Assembly (NCBI RefSeq): GCF_038806765.1
Contig: NZ_CP152389.1
Location: forward strand, 2,914,001 to 2,978,000
Direction: 5' to 3'
Source: Mucilaginibacter sp. CSA2-8R
GTDB taxonomy: Bacteria > Bacteroidota > Bacteroidia > Sphingobacteriales > Sphingobacteriaceae
Length of the DNA stretch: 64,000 bases
Numbering within the stretch: the first letter of the stretch is position 1; each line of letters opens with the position of its first letter. The translations under genes were made by a program, and so were the position numbers. Below the pieces are notes generated by a model. The model was not told the origin of the DNA. It saw only the letters and a program-made list of their open reading frames with translations, and searched no databases. This document shows positions 1 to 8,930 of the stretch, in pieces.

Positions 1-1113
1 AGCGAACAGGAACAACTGGAACAACGTGTACGTGACCGCACCTATGAACTTGAAGTAAACGAAGCCTACCTGGCAAGCATTGTTGAAACCGTGCGTGAAA
101 GTTTGGTAGTACTCAATCAAGAGTTGATGATATTAAGTGTGAATGATCATTTTTGCCAGTTCTTTAAGCTAGCAGAAGATGAGGTACGCGGAAAACGATT
201 GTTTGATATAGGCCGGGGTGAGTGGAATGGCCCTGAACTGGAAGACCTTTTGCGCAATGTATTGCCAAGTAACAACCCATTTGAAGGTTTTGAATTTGAC
301 AACACCTTTGCGCATATAGGCCGTAAGGTATTAGTGCTTAATGCCAGGCAGGTTACACTACGTGGTAAATATCAGGATCGTATTTTGCTGGCCATTGAAG
401 ATAAAACCGATGAGCGTGATGCCGAACAACGCAAAGGCGATTTCGTAAGCATTGCCAGCCACGAAATGAAAACGCCGCTTACCAGCATCAAAGGCAATAT
501 ACAGATGATGCAACGGCGTACCGAAAAAAATAACGACGGAGACTATGCCGGCTTTTTAGAGAAAGCAGACCGGTCTATTCACCGCCTTGAAAAACTGGTA
601 TCCGACTTGTTGGATGTGGCTGGCTTACAAGAAGGAAATGTAGTGTATGACTACCGCCGTTTTGACTTTGATAAGTTTATGCGAGATGTTATCGACAGCA
701 TCCAGGTAGCACAGCCCAGTCATCAAATCATTATAAGCGGAGAAACAAACAAACAGCTAGAAGGAGATGCCTCCAGGTTGGAACAAGTGGTAATTAACTT
801 GTTAAATAATGCTATTAAATACTCGCCAGAGGCAAGCCAGGTTCATATTTATCTGAGTGTGGTGAGCAATTACGTAAAAGTATCTATAACCGATTATGGT
901 GTGGGCATTAAGCCCGAAGATCAGAAAAAGATATTTGGCCGGTTTTACCGTGCAGGCCAATCGCCGGGCAATTTTCAGGGTGTGGGCATAGGGCTGTATA
1001 TTTCCAACAAAATTATACAAGAGCATCGCGGTTCATTATGGGTGGAAAGCAATGAAGGCGAAGGTTCGGTATTTAATTTCACCGTGCCAGTTGACCGGCC
1101 TAACATATCGTAA
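1..1113 (+). CDS. Sensor histidine kinase, 5' end outside the window
   Basis: The frame is open from base 1, so the N-terminus lies outside the window. What is visible starts with a charged coiled-coil-like stretch (EQEQLEQRVRDRTYELEV), then a PAS-like region with hydrophobic ligand-pocket character, then a complete kinase core. The H-box is SIASHEMKTPLTSIKG, with His as phosphoacceptor. The N-box is QVVINLLNNAIKYSP, and the G boxes are DYGVGI and GVGIGLYISNKI. Such enzymes autophosphorylate a histidine and pass the phosphate to a response regulator. No membrane segment is visible, but the missing N-terminus could hold sensor, CheB/CheR or further PAS domains. The next CDS on this strand starts about 150 nt downstream. 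A receiver-only regulator on the opposite strand at 3399-3764 is a possible but unproven partner. Confidence 0.9.
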   Translation, partial: SEQEQLEQRVRDRTYELEVNEAYLASIVETVRESLVVLNQELMILSVNDHFCQFFKLAEDEVRGKRLFDIGRGEWNGPELEDLLRNVLPSNNPFEGFEFDNTFAHIGRKVLVLNARQVTLRGKYQDRILLAIEDKTDERDAEQRKGDFVSIASHEMKTPLTSIKGNIQMMQRRTEKNNDGDYAGFLEKADRSIHRLEKLVSDLLDVAGLQEGNVVYDYRRFDFDKFMRDVIDSIQVAQPSHQIIISGETNKQLEGDASRLEQVVINLLNNAIKYSPEASQVHIYLSVVSNYVKVSITDYGVGIKPEDQKKIFGRFYRAGQSPGNFQGVGIGLYISNKIIQEHRGSLWVESNEGEGSVFNFTVPVDRPNIS

Positions 1114-1260
1114 TTGATTTTACAATAGCTTTTGATGGTTAGTAATACAAGACGCAACGCATCGAGATAGCGATACTTAAAAAAGTCGGAAGAGAATAAG
1201 CAAACATTTCTGCAATTTTTGAAGTGTTTATGTACCTTCGGATACTACATGTGCTAACCG

Positions 1261-2829
1261 ATGAACCTTATCAACGACCTTATGCAAGCCGGCGTTATTA
1301 CTGCCGACGATGCTCAGCAACTGGTTAAACATTTGCAGCGTGAGGCAAGTAACAGCAAGATATTAGCGACACTGTACACCTTTATGCTGGACAAGGCTTT
1401 TCCGGAGCAATCTAAAGGTGGCTTTAGGGTAACCCTCTACAAAGAAGATCCTAACCTTAAAAAGAAAGATATTAATGTAGATAAGCCTAACATTCTGCTC
1501 TTGATCCTGCTTTCACACCAAATTATAACTGACGAGGTTTATAAAAAGCTGCACAAGCATGCCATACCCGATACAGCAGACGGAAATGTAATTATACTGC
1601 ATCTTGCCGGAGAACTCACGGCATATGCCGAAAATTTTACTATTGAGCAACAGCTTGCTTTTGCCAACACTTTATTAGGCGAACGCAAGCCTATACTTTA
1701 CAATGGCATCTTAAACGAAGAACAGTTTGAACAGCTTAAAGCTGACATATACTCAGCAGAATTAGATACATACCTTGATTTTTTTAATTACAGCTACTGT
1801 TGCACAGGGCTGAGAATGCAGGAATCGGATACCGAACGCCAGGTAATTGACGTTGTTACGCCGGCATTAAACAAATTGATTTATGACAGTTTTAGTATAA
1901 GAAGCATCGAAATTGAGCAGGGAGATTTTAACGGCCATCCAACTTACGATAATCACCTGATAAAGATACTGCTGGACACGGGTGTGCGAAAATATAAGCG
2001 CTCCTACACCTGTACATTAAATACCAATATTAATAAGATAAGCAATAACCAGTTAGTAGAAAACATATTGCTGCTCGTCAATGACGTATTGGCCGATTTT
2101 GCAGCACCTTACCGTTTTACGGTGGTCACTAATAAGCATCATCCCCTATTGTTTCCTACACACGACGACCGTTACATGCTTTGCCGGCTCGACAGGCAGC
2201 AACAGTACGTTTTAGATTTTTACAACCTGCAGCGGCTCTCATTGTTTAGTCAGCCTCGCCCAAACTTTAATGAGGTTCTATCGTACAGACATATTGAGTA
2301 CTTAATTTACCACTTTAATGCCTGCGGCTTACTCAATCATCTAAGCAAAAAGGTTGTTGATGACGTAACGGATGGTTTACACAAAAAAACCTACCAAAAT
2401 GCTGATCAATTGCTGGCTGCGTTTCCGGGTACTTCCGTTACGGTGACCAGATATCCTATACCCAATCATCCACCCTACGCGCAAATTTTACAAGCATTCA
2501 GCGCGATGGCTGGCGGGGCAATTACTTTTACTGATATTGAAGATAATACACCAACAACAGCATCCTTAGAAGATGAAATAACGTACGAGGTAAATTTTCA
2601 GTGCAATGGCGTTCGCCATTCGGTTGAATGTCAATATTATTACGGTGAATTCAATGAAACCGTGTTACATTACATCAGTCGTAAAATTTTGAATGCAGAC
2701 TTCCCTGATTTAATTTTACAAGGCTTGATTTTTGACGGTATTGATAATGATGCGTACACACTCGTTGCCCGTAAACAGCAGGTGTACCTTCTGCAAGCCA
2801 ATATATCACTGGGCATAAGCCGTTTTTAG
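1261..2829 (+). CDS. Conserved-looking hypothetical protein, 522 aa
   Basis: I do not recognise this family. The ORF is long and uninterrupted, in the codon style of its neighbours, with an ATG start and no signal peptide or membrane segment, so the product is probably cytoplasmic. It begins with an acidic/helical segment (MNLINDLMQAGVITADDAQQ). The middle contains alternating hydrophobic strands, and the last ~100 residues resemble an alpha/beta repeat that partly echoes a segment near residues 200-290 (both have short strand-helix patterns around NxLVENILLLVND and NETVLHYISRKIL). That echo may reflect an internal duplication. It sits between the histidine kinase and a convergent DUF892/response-regulator pair, so a role in stress signalling is possible but is only inference. 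Confidence 0.7.
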   Translation: MNLINDLMQAGVITADDAQQLVKHLQREASNSKILATLYTFMLDKAFPEQSKGGFRVTLYKEDPNLKKKDINVDKPNILLLILLSHQIITDEVYKKLHKHAIPDTADGNVIILHLAGELTAYAENFTIEQQLAFANTLLGERKPILYNGILNEEQFEQLKADIYSAELDTYLDFFNYSYCCTGLRMQESDTERQVIDVVTPALNKLIYDSFSIRSIEIEQGDFNGHPTYDNHLIKILLDTGVRKYKRSYTCTLNTNINKISNNQLVENILLLVNDVLADFAAPYRFTVVTNKHHPLLFPTHDDRYMLCRLDRQQQYVLDFYNLQRLSLFSQPRPNFNEVLSYRHIEYLIYHFNACGLLNHLSKKVVDDVTDGLHKKTYQNADQLLAAFPGTSVTVTRYPIPNHPPYAQILQAFSAMAGGAITFTDIEDNTPTTASLEDEITYEVNFQCNGVRHSVECQYYYGEFNETVLHYISRKILNADFPDLILQGLIFDGIDNDAYTLVARKQQVYLLQANISLGISRF

Positions 2830-2848
2830 CGGCAAAACGGCTTCTTTA
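2817..2848 (+). terminator. Rho-independent terminator overlapping the stop codon of the 522-aa gene
   Basis: AAGCCGTTTT (2817-2826) pairs with AAAACGGCTT (2834-2843) and is followed by a T-rich tail. The stem starts inside the last codons of the upstream ORF. The convergent gene ends at 2860, so the hairpin may serve both directions. Confidence 0.6.
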
Positions 2849-2859
2849 ATCTATTTACC

Positions 2860-3387
2860 TTACTTAGACGACACGTATTTAGCCGTAATCAACAACATTA
2901 AGGTGCGGTCGGCTTTTGCCTCGTCGTAATTTTCGCGCAGCAGTTGCACTACCTGCTTATTTTTAAGTTTAACAGCTGCAATCTGTAAAATTTGGAATGA
3001 TGCCATCTCGATGCTTTCGATATTTTGCATGTAGTACAATAAAGACAGATCGCGCAGGGCGGCATCATCTTTATACTCCATCACCGAGTCAAACGCGTCA
3101 TCAACCAAGCCCAGCATGCCTTTGCAGCTATCGTCAGCAATTTCTTCATCCAGCAGCGTAAAAATTACTTCCATCCGGGCAATCTGCTTTTCGATGTCTT
3201 CGATGCTTTCGTTGATAGCGTGGCGCAACCCTTTAAAATTTGCTTCATTAACCAGCAAGGGTAACTTGCGCGAGAGGTGTACTTTGGCAGCGTACACTTT
3301 ATTGAGATGATCAATAAAAAAGACTAGAATCTTTTCTTTAGTTACGGCTGGGCGGCCGGGCGACGGGCTTTTTTCTTGATTATCCAT
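2860..3387 (-). CDS. DUF892 / YciF-like ferritin-fold protein
   Basis: This 175-aa protein is all-helical. After a proline-rich, charged N-terminus it has the DUF892 pattern: FFIDHLNKVYAAKVHLSRKLPLL, then a long helix, the loop CKGMLGLVDDAFD, and a C-terminal pair of helices with IESIEMASFQILQIAA and EAKADRTL. Family members (E. coli YciE/YciF type) are stress-induced cytoplasmic proteins with a ferritin-like bundle of uncertain function. The gene lies 11 nt downstream of a receiver-domain gene on the same strand, so the two probably form an operon and may be part of a general stress response. Confidence 0.75.
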   Translation of the reverse strand: MDNQEKSPSPGRPAVTKEKILVFFIDHLNKVYAAKVHLSRKLPLLVNEANFKGLRHAINESIEDIEKQIARMEVIFTLLDEEIADDSCKGMLGLVDDAFDSVMEYKDDAALRDLSLLYYMQNIESIEMASFQILQIAAVKLKNKQVVQLLRENYDEAKADRTLMLLITAKYVSSK

Positions 3388-3398
3388 GATCGACGAAT

Positions 3399-3764
3399 TT
3401 ATAAAGGTATCAGCTCTTCTACTTTTTTGATCAGCTTAAAGATGTCAAACGGTTTGCTTACAAATGCGTCTGCGCCACAATAACTGGCAATCAGACTAAT
3501 GTTAGCTTCTGCTGAAACCAATACAATTGGAAAATGTTCGTTCGGATAAGCATTTTTAATTTCGCGGCATATTTCGGCACCGGTTTTTTCCGAACCGGCC
3601 AGACGGATATCAAGTAACATCAAATCGGGATTTATTTGGTGGACGTACTCGGCTGCATGTCCGGTGTTTGATATTATAACCTCGTACCCCTCATCCTGAA
3701 ATATAATATTGAGTATGTCTAAAATGTCTTCGTCGTCATCTATGATGAGTATACGTTTGGCCAT
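3399..3764 (-). CDS. Single-domain response regulator
   Basis: This is a stand-alone receiver domain of 121 aa. Acidic residues DDD at 9-11 coordinate Mg2+, the likely phosphoacceptor is Asp52 (in LMLLDIRL), and the switch/Lys elements are VSAE and VSKPFD. There is no output domain. I chose the ATG at 3764, because the two codons upstream can only be reached with a TTG start. Proteins of this class relay phosphate or modulate a partner by direct binding. The gene is co-oriented with and just upstream of the DUF892 gene, and it lies close to a histidine kinase on the other strand. Confidence 0.85.
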   Translation of the reverse strand: MAKRILIIDDDEDILDILNIIFQDEGYEVIISNTGHAAEYVHQINPDLMLLDIRLAGSEKTGAEICREIKNAYPNEHFPIVLVSAEANISLIASYCGADAFVSKPFDIFKLIKKVEELIPL

Positions 3765-4075
3765 GGGCAAGTTCTTTCAGCACACTAAGCAATTATATGT
3801 CCATAATTGTGGCAAAACCGTATAAGGTAGCCATTTACACACAAAATAAACTTTTCAACATTTATGTAACGGTTTTAACTTATTAAGTATATAATGAAAA
3901 CTGCTTAGTTTAAACTACACATTCACCAATTTTAAACGATGTCAAAACACTTACAAATTTAAACCAGTTGCACGCCACACCGTTGGCATAATACAACAAA
4001 GCTTGCTGCACAAACTGCAACTCTATTAATACATCTATCACAGTATGAAAATATACACCCAATTTGTTTTTAAAT

Positions 4076-4124
4076 TATGTTTGCACCTGGGCTAATAAAC
4101 CCCGCGCTGCACGGTTGTGCAGCG
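4076..4124 (+). promoter_or_regulatory. -7 promoter element and 5'-UTR hairpin of the SDR gene
   Basis: TATGTTTG at 4076-4083 fits the Bacteroidota -7 consensus TAnnTTTG exactly; no TTTG at the usual -33 distance is obvious. About 20 nt downstream, in the predicted leader, CGCTGCAC (4105-4112) pairs perfectly with GTGCAGCG (4117-4124) around a GGTT tetraloop. The hairpin ends 37 nt before the start codon. There is no T-run after it, so it looks like a leader structure rather than a terminator. Confidence 0.5.
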
Positions 4125-4161
4125 ATTAATATAATTAGTTTAATTACCAAACCATCTTATT

Positions 4162-4926
4162 ATGTTCAGCCTTAAAAATAAAGTCGCCGTAATAACCGGA
4201 GGCGGAAGCGGTATAGGCAAAGCCATATCCAAACTGTTTGCAAAACAAGGTGCCGCCGTGCACATCATCGAAATGAACGCAGATGCCGCCCGCGAAACCG
4301 TTGGCGAGATACAAGCAGAAGGCGCCGAAGCTTATGCCTACAGTGCCGACGTTACCCAGCAACAACAAGTGGCCGACACGTTTAAACAAATTGGACGGAC
4401 TGATATTCTGGTAAATAACGCCGGCATAGCTCACGTTGGCAATGTCGAAAAAACGGCGGAGAGTGATTTTGACCGGGTATATAACGTGAACGTTAAAGGC
4501 GCTTATAACTGCTTTTATGCAGCCATACCAGCCATGAAAGCTCAAGGCAGTGGTGTGGTACTCAGCATGGCCTCGATTGCCTCATGGGTGGGCATTACCG
4601 ATAGGTTTGCCTACTCCATGAGTAAGGGCGCAATTCATGCCATGAGCATGTCTATCGCCCGCGATTACTTGCAGCACAACATCCGCAGCAACAGCATATC
4701 GCCGGCCAGGGTGCATACCCCGTTTGTGGATGGCTTTATCAATAAAAACTACCCCGGCCAGGAAGCACAGATGTTCGAAAAATTGTCGGCCAGCCAACCT
4801 ATAGGTCGCATGGCTAAGCCCGAAGAAGTGGCGGCACTCGCACTGTTTTTATGCTCGGACGAAGCTGCATTCATCACCGGTTGCGACTACCCTATTGACG
4901 GTGGTTTTATAAAGCTAAATAACTAA
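4162..4926 (+). CDS. Short-chain dehydrogenase/reductase (SDR)
   Basis: This is a classical SDR of 254 aa. It has the dinucleotide motif TGGGSGIG (12-19), NNAG (85-88), a catalytic Ser near 138 and the YxxxK pair Tyr151/Lys155 (YSMSK), and it ends with the usual DYPIDGG segment. SDRs oxidise or reduce an alcohol/ketone with NAD(P). The acidic residue after the second strand (HIIEMN) favours NAD(H). The substrate cannot be read from sequence. Similar SDRs act in sugar-acid pathways such as L-fucose oxidation, and two GH29 fucosidases lie elsewhere in the window, but that link is speculative. The gene stands alone with its own promoter and terminator. Confidence 0.85.
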   Translation: MFSLKNKVAVITGGGSGIGKAISKLFAKQGAAVHIIEMNADAARETVGEIQAEGAEAYAYSADVTQQQQVADTFKQIGRTDILVNNAGIAHVGNVEKTAESDFDRVYNVNVKGAYNCFYAAIPAMKAQGSGVVLSMASIASWVGITDRFAYSMSKGAIHAMSMSIARDYLQHNIRSNSISPARVHTPFVDGFINKNYPGQEAQMFEKLSASQPIGRMAKPEEVAALALFLCSDEAAFITGCDYPIDGGFIKLNN

Positions 4927-4979
4927 CGCCAGCTTTCGGTTAACAGACAACCATTTATGGTGCTTTGCAGTATTAAAAA

Positions 4980-5020
4980 GGAAACGCCTTCAGCAATAAA
5001 GCTAAAGGCGTTTTCTTTTT
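4980..5020 (+). terminator. Terminator after the SDR gene
   Basis: GAAACGCCTT (4981-4990) pairs with AAGGCGTTTTC (5006-5015, one wobble/slip), followed by TTTTT. The flanking convergent gene begins at 5098. Confidence 0.7.
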
Positions 5021-5097
5021 ATAGATTTCTTTAATTCCTGACTCAAAAATATCTAAACCAAAAATCTATATTTTGTATTTAACACATTTACTAACAA

Positions 5098-5799
5098 CTA
5101 ATTAACGTACGGTTCGATTACCTTTTTCATAACCATATAACCTTCGCCATTCATGTGCAAGCCATCATAAGAAAAACTGCGGTTTAAACGCCCATCGTTA
5201 CTGGCCAGGTTATCATAAACATTAATAAACGCCGTATTTTCTTCTTTTGACAGTTGAACTAACTTTTTATTGAGCGGCACAACCAATCTTGATGCCGGAG
5301 CAAAGTCTGATCGGGGCAGCTCACTGATGATGTGTATCTTACATTGCGGGTCGCCAGATTTAATGCGAGCCACAAGTCGTTTATACTTGTTGTAAATAGT
5401 ATCAAGATTGGTATAATTTCCGGGTAAATCGTTCGCACAAGCTAGAAGAAAGATTTTAGTTGGTTTAAATTTAATTACCTGGTCTACACGCCTCAACATG
5501 CCATCCATCGTATCGCCGGCCAGTCCGCGGTTAATAATGGGCTTGTCAAATAGCTCACTCCAATCACAATTGTCAACCAAGCTGTTACCCATAAAAACAA
5601 TTGAATTTTGTTTTCCGGGCATCACGTCGTAAATTTCTTCGCGGGCTTTCCAGTAACTATTAGGGTTCTTTTTTTGATAGGCGTGCTGCTCAGCATCTTT
5701 TTTCATATCAGTATAAAACTGCAGCTTTTTAACCACATAGATTACTGCAACAGGTATGAGCAGCAAGTTAAGTATTAAGGAGAATTTTAACCATTTCAT
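5098..5799 (-). CDS. SGNH/GDSL-family hydrolase, membrane-anchored
   Basis: This 233-aa protein has an N-terminal hydrophobic segment (residues 5-23) that could be a signal anchor. The SGNH blocks follow: GNSLVD with nucleophile Ser73, Gly in NRGLAGDT, Asn in ACANDLPG, and the Asp/His pair in YDGLH (Asp212, His215). Such enzymes hydrolyse esters, for example acetyl groups on polysaccharides or lipids, in the periplasm. No neighbouring carbohydrate enzyme is adjacent. The gene is monocistronic and convergent with the SDR gene. Confidence 0.85.
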   Translation of the reverse strand: MKWLKFSLILNLLLIPVAVIYVVKKLQFYTDMKKDAEQHAYQKKNPNSYWKAREEIYDVMPGKQNSIVFMGNSLVDNCDWSELFDKPIINRGLAGDTMDGMLRRVDQVIKFKPTKIFLLACANDLPGNYTNLDTIYNKYKRLVARIKSGDPQCKIHIISELPRSDFAPASRLVVPLNKKLVQLSKEENTAFINVYDNLASNDGRLNRSFSYDGLHMNGEGYMVMKKVIEPYVN

Positions 5800-6000
5800 A
5801 GCATTACGTTTAGATCTACATTACCGTTTATTTCCATTTAGAACTCTAAAAAGTTAATTTTGTTGCCTTCTAGTATATTTTACAAACAACTTCAAGTTAA
5901 AATTTAAATAACTTTTTGTAAGTCTTGATGACGTAACACTTTAGTATATCTTGTTTTTCAGCTACTTAAACAGTAGGTAATCTCTTACATAAAATATCGT

Positions 6001-6848
6001 TTAATTACCTGCTTTAATTAACTCTTCATACTTCTTTGTATAGGTTGCTTCTGCTTTATTGAGTAATAATTTGGTGTATACTTTGGCGTAAGGCATCAGC
6101 AAGATAGCGTCCCAGTGCATCAATTTGCCGCCAGCCAGTGAGTTTACGGTGTTAAGGTATCCAAACGGCGTAAACGCATCAATGCCGGCGCGTTTTTCCA
6201 AAGGTGTTGCAGGCGCTGCCAGTGTGTCGGCTTCCTGAGCGGCAAGTTTGGATAGCTCAAAAAAAAATGACGGGCCAGAGGCGCAGCATCCGTAATAGGC
6301 AGCCATTTTACGACATCAAAAAACTGTTGTATGTCAACTGCTGATGGCACGTGATTAGGGTAAGCCCGATGGTATAAAAAGTGGGTAAGGATCAATCCGC
6401 AGGTGCGCAGGTCGGGGTTGAGGTGTTCGCGCCAGGTATCGCCATAAGTTTGCTGATGCCTTACTATTTCGGTGGTCATGAGTTCACGTGCTTCCATTAC
6501 GGCACCGTAGGCGTAGAAGCCTAAGTCATCTCCGATATTAATTACCTGCACTTTGCCTCCCGGATAACGCAATGTTACCTGCTTGGGTAAAACGCCAGCC
6601 TCGTAGGTATAGGCTAGTTGGTGCTGTAAACTTTGCGCAAACGGCAGTATAGCTCCGTTCAACGCGGCAACATCGCTAATACCATACAACTGCTCGACAG
6701 GTACCTGAGTAAGCGCACTAATGGCTTCGAGATCGCTTAAGGCAGGTTGCTGAAATTGGATCATCATCTGTAAAGTGACGTCCTGCAGGCTATCCGGAAT
6801 TGATAATTTGATTTTTCCGTTGATGTGTTTAAATGTTCTTTCGGTCAT
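6001..6848 (-). CDS. Phage-type protein split in two frames at a T9 tract
   Basis: Two overlapping minus-strand frames join into one plausible ~282-aa product. Frame 0 starts at the ATG at 6848 and reads through to a stop at 6144, giving 234 aa. A second frame, open from about 6306 to 6001, carries a natural-looking C-terminus (LMHWDAILLMPYAKVYTKLL). The switch point is a run of nine T on the coding strand (6259-6267), where a -1 slip on T TTT TTT joins PLARHFF to FELSKLAAQE. This may be programmed -1 frameshifting, as in tail-assembly chaperone genes of many tailed phages, or a homopolymer indel in a dying prophage. I cannot name the family. It lies downstream of the terminase genes on the same strand. 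Confidence 0.55.
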
Positions 6849-6937
6849 AATTATTTAGTTGATAGTTAATAGGTAAAATTGCCGCTAAGAGTTGTTTTTT
6901 ATATTATGCAAACTTTATATAGCTATCTGTCAAAAGC

Positions 6938-8161
6938 TTAAATTATCTCACTTAAACATAAATCTGAATTAGGTAGCGGCTGCCATGGGAGGCGGGTTTT
7001 GGGAGTTGCGTTGGATGCTGATTTAAGTTTGTTGAGGGCGATGTAGCGCAGCGGGTCAATAAGGTGGTTAAAGGCATCTATGGGCTCATTAAGGGTTTTG
7101 CCCTGGCGGTCTTTTTTCCAGCTGTACTTATCCAGCTCGGCACGCAGGTGGGTGCTGCGGCGGGTAACGTTGATGCGATAACGCTGCAAAATATCCAGCC
7201 CGTGCAAAATACTGTCCGGGCCTTTGCGGGCCGGGGTAATGTACCAGCCCATGCGACGCAACTCTTCTATACTTTTGGGTTCGGCACTATCGGCAATAAT
7301 TTCCTGATTGGTTTTTACGCCTAAGAGTTTTAACCGGCATGATATATCGGGGTTGGTTAAGCCAGTTTCGTAAATCAATTCATTTACCCACAGCTCGCCG
7401 TTTTGCTGGTACACTTCCAGACAGCCGGTGGCATCGTTGGTAAAACCAAAGTCGATGCCGCAAGCCAAAAATTTGGCATCCGCGGGTATAGCATCACATA
7501 CAAAAACGTTTTTTAAAACCAGGCCGTCTACCTTCCCTGTTAGTCCGCGGGCGTATACCCGCCAGGTTTCCTCGTTTTCGTGCTTTAAGCGCTCAATCTG
7601 GGCGTGCATATCACTGCTGATGAAGGGGTTGTGCCGGTGGTCGGAAATCAGCAATTCTACCGATGGGTATAGCGCTGTGTTAGTGAGCACCAGCTCGTGT
7701 ACCCAAAAGGCGGCCGAGGGGTTATAGTCAACCAGCACCTGCTTATCGGTACGCAGGGCCAGTTGTTTAAACACCGGGTATGGGATGCCGTTAGCTTCGT
7801 TTACAAACAGGTAGTCGCGCTTGCCCGACTTAGCATCCTGCTCATCATCATAACTGTTGAACTCCATGATGGTACCGCTGGCAAACTCGTAAACCCGCTC
7901 GGTGCGGTTGTAAGAGCTTACCTGGCTGCGCAACCAAGCCGACGACCGCAAAATGCGCTCCATGTCGCGCAGCGGACCGGCCTTGAGGTTAGGTATATCC
8001 TGCCCGGCCACAGTAATCACTAAATTGGATTGCTGCACGGCGTGGGTGCACAGCACCTGCAAAATAGAATAGGTTTTACCGCTCCAGGTACCGCCCTGGT
8101 TAATGACCACTTTGGCCAGCGACTGCAGCGTATCCAGGTACACCTGCGAACACTCAAACAT
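6938..8161 (-). CDS. Phage terminase large subunit
   Basis: The protein has 407 aa. The ATPase domain has an unusual Walker A-like loop, GGTWSGKT (23-30), and a Walker B/acidic segment, YLFVNEAN. The C-terminal RNase H-like nuclease shows GIDFGFTND, an Asp in IIADSAEPKS and the final Asp in FNHLIDPLRY, as in the Terminase_3/6 families. It would cut and pump phage DNA into a prohead. The start overlaps the small-subunit gene by 8 nt, consistent with translational coupling. All catalytic landmarks are intact, yet no portal, capsid or tail genes are recognisable nearby. Confidence 0.9.
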   Translation of the reverse strand: MFECSQVYLDTLQSLAKVVINQGGTWSGKTYSILQVLCTHAVQQSNLVITVAGQDIPNLKAGPLRDMERILRSSAWLRSQVSSYNRTERVYEFASGTIMEFNSYDDEQDAKSGKRDYLFVNEANGIPYPVFKQLALRTDKQVLVDYNPSAAFWVHELVLTNTALYPSVELLISDHRHNPFISSDMHAQIERLKHENEETWRVYARGLTGKVDGLVLKNVFVCDAIPADAKFLACGIDFGFTNDATGCLEVYQQNGELWVNELIYETGLTNPDISCRLKLLGVKTNQEIIADSAEPKSIEELRRMGWYITPARKGPDSILHGLDILQRYRINVTRRSTHLRAELDKYSWKKDRQGKTLNEPIDAFNHLIDPLRYIALNKLKSASNATPKTRLPWQPLPNSDLCLSEII

Positions 8162-8672
8162 CGACTTCCTTTTCTGACCGGGCCAATGGCTGGGCGGAGG
8201 TAATTACGGTAACTACAGGGTTAGTAGGTGTTGCATCCTTTGCCGAAAGATCGGCCAGATGCTTATCATTCCACCCCATGTTTTTAAGGGCGAAGACGGC
8301 GCTGGTAGCTTTGCTGCCAAACAAGGCCAGCTCATAGGCATTCTCTACCCGGGTAATGGCCCTACGGATGACCGCCTGCTGCTCGGGCGGGTATTGCGCG
8401 GCATACAGCGCGGCGCGACTCTCGAACCCCAAAAACAAAGCCAAACCGGTAATGGTAGGCGGCTCGGGTTCGCGGTCGTATACGGTAGTTGGGTTGGTTT
8501 CGGTAGTGCCGTTTTTAAGGGTTTCGGTCACCTCTTCGGTATGCCACTCGCCGGCTATGTGGATAAAATATTGTTCGCAACGTTTGGCTAATTTGGCGGC
8601 GCTGGTAAAGTTGGGGTTGGCCTGCCGCCCCCCTGCCGCCGTGGTGGGCTGATTAGGGATATCTTCACTCAT
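8154..8672 (-). CDS. Phage terminase small subunit-like protein
   Basis: This 172-aa protein is encoded immediately upstream of and overlapping the large terminase gene. Its pattern is a basic N-terminus, a segment with TITGLALFLGFESRAALYAAQ resembling a helix-turn-helix, and helices with AITRVENAYELALFGSKATSAVFALKNMGW. This is the arrangement of gp3-like DNA-packaging subunits, which recognise the packaging site and hand DNA to the large subunit. A low-complexity Thr/Pro linker precedes the C-terminus. The assignment rests on gene order and the helical pattern. Confidence 0.75.
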   Translation of the reverse strand: MSEDIPNQPTTAAGGRQANPNFTSAAKLAKRCEQYFIHIAGEWHTEEVTETLKNGTTETNPTTVYDREPEPPTITGLALFLGFESRAALYAAQYPPEQQAVIRRAITRVENAYELALFGSKATSAVFALKNMGWNDKHLADLSAKDATPTNPVVTVITSAQPLARSEKEVDV

Positions 8673-8930
8673 CTGTTTCCTCTTTGCTAATCTTACCCCA
8701 ATTTACGTAAAGATTTCGACTTGTTCAATAAATAATAAATTTATATTATAAATAGCGACACGATGGACGTTATCCGTTAAATTAAATTTTCTCTAAGCGC
8801 CTAAATATTAACATGTGCGACATTGGTTTTCCGGGCAGTTTAATTCTCAAATTTTGTTGTATCCATAACTAAATCAACTAAAGTTATTAGCATATTAGCT
8901 CCATCAATAAGCAACTTTAAAACCTTAAAC

